This document shows, one piece after another, positions 41,804-46,423 of a DNA stretch of 46,423 bases. This stretch comes from an uncultured Pseudanabaenaceae cyanobacterium (GTDB lineage Bacteria > Cyanobacteriota > Cyanobacteriia > PCC-9006 > JAAUQQ01). A program made the translations under genes and the position numbers. The first letter of the stretch is position 1, and the number at the start of each line of letters is the position of its first letter. The notes under the pieces were generated by a model that had not been told where the DNA came from, did no database searches, and worked only from the letters and a program-made list of their open reading frames with translations. The DNA lies in assembly GCA_938002085.1 (NCBI GenBank), contig CALLAT010000032.1, positions 1-46,423 on the forward strand. Reading direction: 5' to 3'.

Positions 41804-42712
41804 CTACCAAATGTTTAGCGCCAGGGGGTCAAGGCTGGGTTGGCTATTGGCAGGAGGGGCAAAGGTAAAGGTGTCAGCTGTAACTTGGGATAATGCAACG
41901 CGACTATCGATGGTTTCTGACATCTTTAATGATGTCTCAGGAGCGGTCGCTGTTGTGAGAATAGCCAGCAAGTCTGCGGTCTGAGGAGCAAACTGAAACG
42001 TGAATTTCAGTCCATCTGGATTGCCGGGGTTGCAGTGGACTGTAATTGTTTTGCTGGTTTGATTACCCAGGATTTGCTCTCCAAAGGTAATGTCACTGTA
42101 GGCATGAGACGGGTTGTTGAATAACTTGGCTTTGACAACTTCTGTGGATATCGTTTGCATCTCTGCTGGGGTATATCCGAGGTCGTCACGCATGAGTAAC
42201 AGCATGTTGGGTAATGTAATCTTGTTGAGGAAGCCAACATCTAGGTCATAGAACTCCTCGGTACTCATGACCCAGTATTGATTGCGATCGCGATCCAGGA
42301 TAGATGTCGTCTCACCATCAGAGACTAATAAATAAGAGTTTCCTAGATTGCCGTTACGCCACAGCATCAGCTCTGTGCGAAACTGATCTGATTTCCCAGT
42401 AATGGTATTGCTGTGCAGGATTGCTGATGATGTTTCCCCGTCGTTCTCAAGACTGAAATAAGTCCGTAATTGGGTCTGATAATAATTAGAGCCAAAATGC
42501 TTTTGAAGCGCCTTTGTCAGAAATTGATAATCGGGCTTAGTGGGAATAGGATGGCTATCAATCGCTGTGGAGACGGAATTTTTTGATCCAATGACAATGT
42601 TTGCAATAGCCGGAGCTTGAGGGGATGCAATTGCTAAAAAAGCGGCTAACGGTATCGCTACAGTGATTGAAAAGATGCTGGAAACGAACAGGCTAGAGAA
42701 AGGTAGATTCAC
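41804..42712 (-). CDS. Exported LolA/DUF2092-like protein
   Basis: The 302-residue protein has a signal peptide (about 1-38, ending APAIAN) and a body resembling the LolA-fold DUF2092 family of periplasmic proteins: repeated strands such as KSDQFRTELMLWRNGN and SDGETTSILDRDRNQYWV, and a closing TADTFTFAPPANSQ. That closing motif is the clearest link. LolA-fold proteins bind lipids or lipid-like ligands in the periplasm. No operon partner is seen, and it converges on the SDR gene. Its function is unknown; the fold assignment is moderately secure. Confidence 0.65.
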   Translation of the reverse strand: MNLPFSSLFVSSIFSITVAIPLAAFLAIASPQAPAIANIVIGSKNSVSTAIDSHPIPTKPDYQFLTKALQKHFGSNYYQTQLRTYFSLENDGETSSAILHSNTITGKSDQFRTELMLWRNGNLGNSYLLVSDGETTSILDRDRNQYWVMSTEEFYDLDVGFLNKITLPNMLLLMRDDLGYTPAEMQTISTEVVKAKLFNNPSHAYSDITFGEQILGNQTSKTITVHCNPGNPDGLKFTFQFAPQTADLLAILTTATAPETSLKMSETIDSRVALSQVTADTFTFAPPANSQPSLDPLALNIW

Positions 42713-43047
42713 AGATTTTCGTAATGATTAGGTTCAATCTCTGAAGCTGCTTGGGCTCGTTATCGAGCCAGCTTGTGAATTAACTTCAGCTTTCGTCAGA
42801 GGTTTTACGTAAATTTTCGGATTCTGCTTTGCCTAGGTAAGTCTTGGTAGGGTCTTTCCGTCCATTCATTGTGGAAGGCTGTGGAGCAATTGCGATCAAT
42901 TGAAGCAGCCAGCTTATGACGGGCTGCGCAGAGCTTACGGAGTCCGCAGAAGACCCCAACCGTCGTCTCTCCCGCAACGGAATGCAATCGATTCTGGAGA
43001 GGACGGTGGGGATCTCTGAGTTAGCAGACGATCACGCTCAGGGATGC
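42713..43047. other. Intergenic region without a supported gene
   Basis: These 335 bases lie between two minus-strand exported-protein genes and should hold the promoter of the LolA-like gene. Two short minus-strand frames (60-63 codons, 42786-42987) overlap each other in different frames and show no recognisable motif. No hairpin of note was seen. Confidence 0.5.
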
Positions 43048-43707
43048 CTAGCTGGCTGGGTGGAGATCAGAGAGCTTGACCCAGCCTCGGGTGGTGCGAT
43101 CGCTGCCAAACTCTGCATCCACCCAGTCTCCTCGGGTTTCATAGATTTTGAGGATATCTCCAGCGATGACGTAGGACTTTGTCTGGGTTGCTTCGCTGGG
43201 CTGGCGATGGAAATAGGCTCGCTGATTGGCAACGGTGCGAACGGAGGTCCAATGCCCAGCTTGGGAGAGGAAAAGCTGGCTGCCTTCACCTTCAAAGTTG
43301 TGGGCATTCCCGCATCCGCCGTGGTTTTCTTCCAGTTGTAAATGCAGTGCTTGTTTGTTGTTTTGGTTTGTGAAGCTTAAGCTGCCTGCAGTGCTGTCTT
43401 GCTCCTGGCCTGGGTACCAAGAGGTGATTTGATAGCGATCGCCATTGCGTTCACCCGAGAAGTAGAAGATGCAGCTAAAGGCAGAAGTCTGTAAGTTGTC
43501 GTCCCAGCCGGTGTTGCTCTCGTAGTAGCCCGTGATGCGATCTCCCGAGCCTGAAATTCCCACGGTCATGAAGATGTATTCACCCGATTGGCCGAGGGGG
43601 GACAGTTGGGCTTGGGTGTTGGTGAATCGAGAAGCTAGGCCGAGGCTGGCAAATAGGCCGAGGCTCGCTAAGAGACCGAAGCGGCGCAGAAGGTTAGGGG
43701 AGTTCAT
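43048..43707 (-). CDS. Exported protein with C-terminal SH3b domain
   Basis: The 219-residue protein has a signal peptide with a repeated hydrophobic core (LLASLGLFASLGLAS) ending near NTQAQ. A beta-rich middle region (about 35-150) has several Gly, Cys and Trp, including two Cys that could form a disulphide. A C-terminal bacterial SH3-type domain (about 155-215) contains VRTVANQRAYFHRQPSE, a TKSYVIAGD core and DWVDAEF...TRGWVKLSDL. SH3b domains of exported proteins often bind cell-wall peptides. There is no catalytic domain. It is a single gene, with the LolA-like gene 335 bases further on. The function is unknown beyond probable wall or periplasmic binding. Confidence 0.8.
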   Translation of the reverse strand: MNSPNLLRRFGLLASLGLFASLGLASRFTNTQAQLSPLGQSGEYIFMTVGISGSGDRITGYYESNTGWDDNLQTSAFSCIFYFSGERNGDRYQITSWYPGQEQDSTAGSLSFTNQNNKQALHLQLEENHGGCGNAHNFEGEGSQLFLSQAGHWTSVRTVANQRAYFHRQPSEATQTKSYVIAGDILKIYETRGDWVDAEFGSDRTTRGWVKLSDLHPAS

Positions 43708-44191
43708 AGGGAATAAGTCGCTAGATATAGTGATTGGAAATAAGCGCAGAGGGACTGGGGTGCAACTTTCTTAAAGCTAGGCTGGAGCAGTTTGAGCAGA
43801 TCTACTGGAGACCCTTCTAGAGAAACAGGAAGAATGGGAGGGCTTTCGGGAAGCTGAGGTCAAACGTAGACATGTTGATAGCCCATCGGAGAGTAGGGCT
43901 TTGGAATAAAGATATCGATGCCGTTGATGCTGTGGCGACTGCGGCTTTTGACCTGGCTGACTATGGGGCCGTGATTTCCACTAAACCTGTCTCCGTAGAT
44001 TGGCGGATTGATTGGGGGGCGGACATGATGCTTTCTCCCTGGTTGATCACATTTTGCTTTGGCTACGATCAAAGCCTGTTCATCCGCAACGCCCAGGCCT
44101 TTCAGTATTCGTTCTGCCACTCCGTAAACTGGCACGGCATCTCTGGGGAAGCCCAAAAAACTGCGCCATCTTAGAAAGGAGGTGAGGCGTT
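43708..44191. other. Region of uncertain coding status
   Basis: About 480 bases with two opposed open frames: minus 43860-44396, which runs into the hydrolase gene, and plus 43872-44174 (100 codons). Neither shows a known motif, signal peptide or clear ribosome site. The lower part of the minus frame (about 44115-43860, ending GYQHVYV) reads more like ordinary protein than the plus frame, but I would not annotate either without homologues. Gene remnants are a possibility. Confidence 0.35.
44175..44185 (+). promoter_or_regulatory. Very strong Shine-Dalgarno sequence
   Basis: AAAGGAGGTGA matches the 16S anti-SD almost completely. AGGAGG ends nine bases before the GTG at 44192, a good spacing, but about 80 bases before the hydrolase ATG, so it cannot serve that start directly. 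Confidence 0.75.
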
Positions 44192-44272
44192 GTGTCGATG
44201 TCCTTTGACCTGTGGAGCGATCGCTGTGATTGCGAGCCCAACCAAGAGAACTTGATCCCCCATGCTTTGTAA
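44192..44272 (+). CDS. Possible 26-codon leader peptide
   Basis: GTG at 44192 (or ATG at 44198) opens a 26-codon frame that ends in TAA at 44270-44272. It overlaps the ATG of the hydrolase gene (44262) by 11 bases in another frame. The peptide (MSMSFDLWSDRCDCEPN and nine more) has two Cys close together and no membrane segment. The strong ribosome site and the stop-start overlap suggest translational coupling to the hydrolase. It could instead be a chance frame. Confidence 0.4.
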   Translation: MSMSFDLWSDRCDCEPNQENLIPHAL

Positions 44273-45188
44273 CCAAACCCGTCAGTTCAGACATTGCGAA
44301 GGTTGGCGTGCGGGCGTTGGCAATGTGAGTCTTTATTTCCAGCGCTGGCATCCTGCCCAGAAGCAGCCCACCGCAGCGACGATGGTCATTGTCCATGGTC
44401 TAGGTTCCCACAGCGGTTTATTTCAACCCTTGGTGAATCGTCTGCTGACTCAAAACTATTGTGTTTATGCCTTTGATTTACGAGGTCATGGGCGATCTGA
44501 AGGTCAGCGGGGGTATATCAACCGCTGGGATGAGTACCGTGATGATGTCCAGCAATTCGTTAATTGGGTGCAGTGGCAGGAAGGCGATCGCCCCTGCTAC
44601 TTGATGGGGAATAGCTTAGGGGCGGCGATCGCCCTGGACTATAGTTTGCAATTTCCGGATGTGATTAGTGGGTTGATCCTTTCTGCACCCGCGCTCAGTA
44701 CCCAGGGCATTTCGCCTCTTAAGCTCAAAGCGGGCAAACTGCTTTCGGTGGTGCATCCGCACTTTAGCCTCAGTACTGGCTTTAAGAAAAAGCAGCCTTC
44801 TACCCGTGATGCTGCGGTGAATGAGGCCTATGCCAATGATCCCTTGCGACATAGCCGGGGCACAGCGCGCCTGTCCACAGAATTCTTAAAGACCAATCAG
44901 CAGACTTGGCAGAATATTGGCGAGTTGGAACTGCCAACGCTGATTCTTCAAGGGTCTGATGATGCTGTTGCTCCGGTTGCGGTAACGCGACAGTTCTTTG
45001 GCCGAATGCCGGGGGAGAATAAGCGCCTTTATGTTTACCCCGGTGGCTATCACGACATCTGCAATGACATTAACCGAGAGCAGGTGATTGGTGATGTGAC
45101 GCATTGGTTGGAGGAGCAACAGGTTGGGAGAGCAAGAGTAAATTCTGGGATGATGCTATCTTCCGGTGAAGTTAGAGTGCTTAGTTAG
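44262..45188 (+). CDS. Lysophospholipase / monoacylglycerol lipase-like hydrolase
   Basis: The 308-residue soluble alpha/beta hydrolase belongs to the Hydrolase_4 group (PldB/monoglyceride-lipase-like), which cleaves acyl esters of glycerolipids. Motifs: VIVHGLGSHS (42-51), FDLRGHGRSEGQRGY (71-85), the nucleophile Ser118 in GNSLGA, an Asp in LQGSDDAVAP, and the His in GGYHDICND. The GHGRSEGQRG text is typical of the group. The start codon has only a weak ribosome site of its own; the leader frame at 44192-44272 may help by coupling. The next plus-strand gene, after 431 bases, is an acyl-activating enzyme, so both could belong to fatty-acid turnover. Confidence 0.88.
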   Translation: MLCNQTRQFRHCEGWRAGVGNVSLYFQRWHPAQKQPTAATMVIVHGLGSHSGLFQPLVNRLLTQNYCVYAFDLRGHGRSEGQRGYINRWDEYRDDVQQFVNWVQWQEGDRPCYLMGNSLGAAIALDYSLQFPDVISGLILSAPALSTQGISPLKLKAGKLLSVVHPHFSLSTGFKKKQPSTRDAAVNEAYANDPLRHSRGTARLSTEFLKTNQQTWQNIGELELPTLILQGSDDAVAPVAVTRQFFGRMPGENKRLYVYPGGYHDICNDINREQVIGDVTHWLEEQQVGRARVNSGMMLSSGEVRVLS

Positions 45189-45619
45189 TATCTGTTTCAC
45201 AGGTGGATTTCTGTCTTGCTAGACATGATTGGCTCCATTGCTGAGGAATGACTGGTCACACCGACTTGTAGAAATATATCGCTCTGTTCTGTTTTATGTG
45301 TGGCTGTCTCTTTTTACAAGCCTGCTCTAAGGATCACAGGCTATCTTGGAGATAAGCCAAACTAACGGCAAATTTATTAAATCCCTCAACTAATTCGGAT
45401 TAATTGAGGTGATACAACTCTCTTGTGAGATCGCTGTTATTGGCTCTATTCCTCTTGGCTTTGGAATAGTTAGTCGTTCAGCAGAACTTTCTTTGACTGA
45501 ATTGTAATACCCCCATCTAAAACCGTGGTGTTTTCATCGGGGATTGGGATTCTTTCCTCGTGAATTGAAGAAAAGGGCGCTGGCTTTGCTAACAAGTTAA
45601 GTCTTAGCGGGAGCGGAGT
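45189..45619. other. AT-rich intergenic region with short hairpins
   Basis: These 431 bases contain no credible gene. CTATTCC (45446-45452) pairs perfectly with GGAATAG (45463-45469) across ten bases. A less perfect hairpin, GGCTATCTT with AGATAAGCC, lies near 45340-45359. Neither is followed by a strong T-run. The region should hold the promoter of the acyl-activating enzyme. Confidence 0.5.
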
Positions 45620-46423
45620 GTGAAAAACACTTCGACTTTGTGCATGTCTGTTTTAGCTCGGTTATATGGCGAGTTACTCAAGTCTCCTAAACCCCAGGAG
45701 CCTGAGCAGCCCATTTTAGGCAAGACGCTTCCAGAGTTGCTCGATGAAGCTTGCGATCGCCGTCCCAACCCCAACGCTTTTAATCAGTTTCGCAAAGGCC
45801 AATGGCAGCCTTGGTCTAACCATGCTTTTCGAGTGGCCACAGAAGAAATTGCCCAGGGGCTATTCGGGCTGGGATTGGAGAAAGGCGATCGCGTTGCCTT
45901 CTTGATGCACAGCAACTTGCAGTTTGCCATTGCTGATGTGGCCTGTGCTCGGGCAGGGTTGGCAAGCGTTCCAATTACACTGACGGAAACCCTGGCCAAT
46001 ATCACTTTTATTCTCAAACATTCTGAGGCCAAAGTCCTCTTTGTTTCCAATTTGGATCTGCTTTATCAGGTTGTGCCTCAGCTCTGGGAAACCGAGCCAT
46101 TGCAGACCGTTGTGGTGGTGGATGTACCTCAGAATTGGCTTGAAGAGCGTCAGCAGAAACTGCACTGTTCGCTGGGCTATGAGGTGGATGCTGAGGCCTG
46201 CCCCAGTCCGGGAGATTGTCTCTGTATACCAACCTTTGTGGAGAAGGCGGAGACAGAACGGAATTGTCCGATTTTTCCTCAATGTATTCGCGTGTTTTCC
46301 TGGGCTGAATTGCAGGCCCAAGCAAAGGAGAGCAATGCGGTCTTGCCGGTTGATCTTTCCCCCCAGGATTTGGCCACGATCCTCTATACCCCAGTGGAGT
46401 CGGGGGAATTGAAGGGAGTGATG
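45620..46423 (+). CDS. AMP-binding acyl-activating enzyme, N-terminal part
   Basis: An unbroken frame from GTG 45620 (ATG 45644 is an alternative) runs off the window after 268 codons. It is the N-terminal half of an ANL-superfamily long-chain acyl-CoA or acyl-ACP ligase. Supporting text is TLPELLDEACDRRPN, GLGLEKGDRVAFLMHSN and ACARAGLASVPITLTETL, all usual before the AMP-binding loop. That loop should read YTSGTTGxPKGV, but here it reads YTPVESGELKGVM: the Ser/Thr/Gly-rich phosphate-binding core is changed while the LKGVM end is kept. Residues 175-235 are an insertion rich in Cys. The enzyme may therefore be impaired or have a different role. Its C-terminal half is outside the window. Confidence 0.8.
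   Translation, partial: MKNTSTLCMSVLARLYGELLKSPKPQEPEQPILGKTLPELLDEACDRRPNPNAFNQFRKGQWQPWSNHAFRVATEEIAQGLFGLGLEKGDRVAFLMHSNLQFAIADVACARAGLASVPITLTETLANITFILKHSEAKVLFVSNLDLLYQVVPQLWETEPLQTVVVVDVPQNWLEERQQKLHCSLGYEVDAEACPSPGDCLCIPTFVEKAETERNCPIFPQCIRVFSWAELQAQAKESNAVLPVDLSPQDLATILYTPVESGELKGVM

Noticed and set aside
43860-44396. 178-codon minus-strand frame
   Set aside because: Its 5' third overlaps the hydrolase gene and leader, and it has no known family; kept only as an uncertain region.
1-46423. tRNA, rRNA, CRISPR arrays, insertion sequences and prophage genes
   Set aside because: No T-loop/anticodon arrangement, regularly spaced repeats, transposase or phage structural motifs were recognised; tRNAscan-SE, Infernal and ISfinder searches would be decisive.

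Overview
The window reads as cyanobacterial chromosome. The palindrome GCGATCGC (the HIP1 repeat) recurs on both strands. There are genes typical of the phylum: a plant-type glycerate kinase, a Ycf20-like protein, a MEKHLA-domain protein, a phylloquinone-type MenH and a PTPA-CTERM surface protein. Lineage is inferred from gene content only; a filamentous, Leptolyngbya-like organism would fit. No tRNA, rRNA, CRISPR array or insertion sequence was recognised by eye.

Layout. Positions 1-6.1 kb hold housekeeping and small accessory genes: menH and mgtE on the minus strand, then a pentapeptide-repeat protein, a small unknown protein, a GIY-YIG-fold protein and a lone ABC ATPase on the plus strand. 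6.4-14.1 kb holds an exosortase-type surface protein, a membrane diguanylate cyclase, an MBOAT O-acyltransferase, a Pro/Ala-rich putative lipoprotein, a Ycf20-like protein, glycerate kinase and a free-standing PilJ-type sensor domain. 14.1-18.4 kb is a compact five-gene minus-strand array: VapB-like antitoxin, VapC toxin, a 960-residue NACHT/HEAT ATPase, a second antitoxin and a RelE-like toxin. It looks like a composite defence or abortive-infection locus and is the strongest candidate for a little-described system here. A large membrane GTPase is transcribed away from it.

20.6-28.1 kb is a six-gene minus-strand signalling array: an ABC_sub_bind-PAS-GGDEF-EAL receptor, a MEKHLA protein, a small membrane protein, a FIST sensor, a soluble histidine kinase directly abutting it, and a REC-GGDEF diguanylate cyclase. 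Signals would converge on cyclic di-GMP. 28.3-32.4 kb carries an alpha/beta hydrolase, a secreted peptidoglycan-binding protein, an orphan DNA methyltransferase and a small exported unknown.

32.9-40.9 kb is a cellulose (or related beta-glucan) synthesis and export operon: OprB-like outer-membrane porin, TPR protein, BcsB and BcsA with a PilZ domain, all overlapping or closely spaced. The porin and TPR proteins appear to divide between them the job done by one BcsC elsewhere. The PilZ domain keeps its cyclic di-GMP-binding residues, so the cyclases upstream are plausible regulators. The last 5.5 kb has a short-chain dehydrogenase, two exported proteins (LolA/DUF2092-like and SH3b), a lysophospholipase-like hydrolase with a possible upstream leader peptide, and the start of an acyl-activating enzyme that runs off the window.
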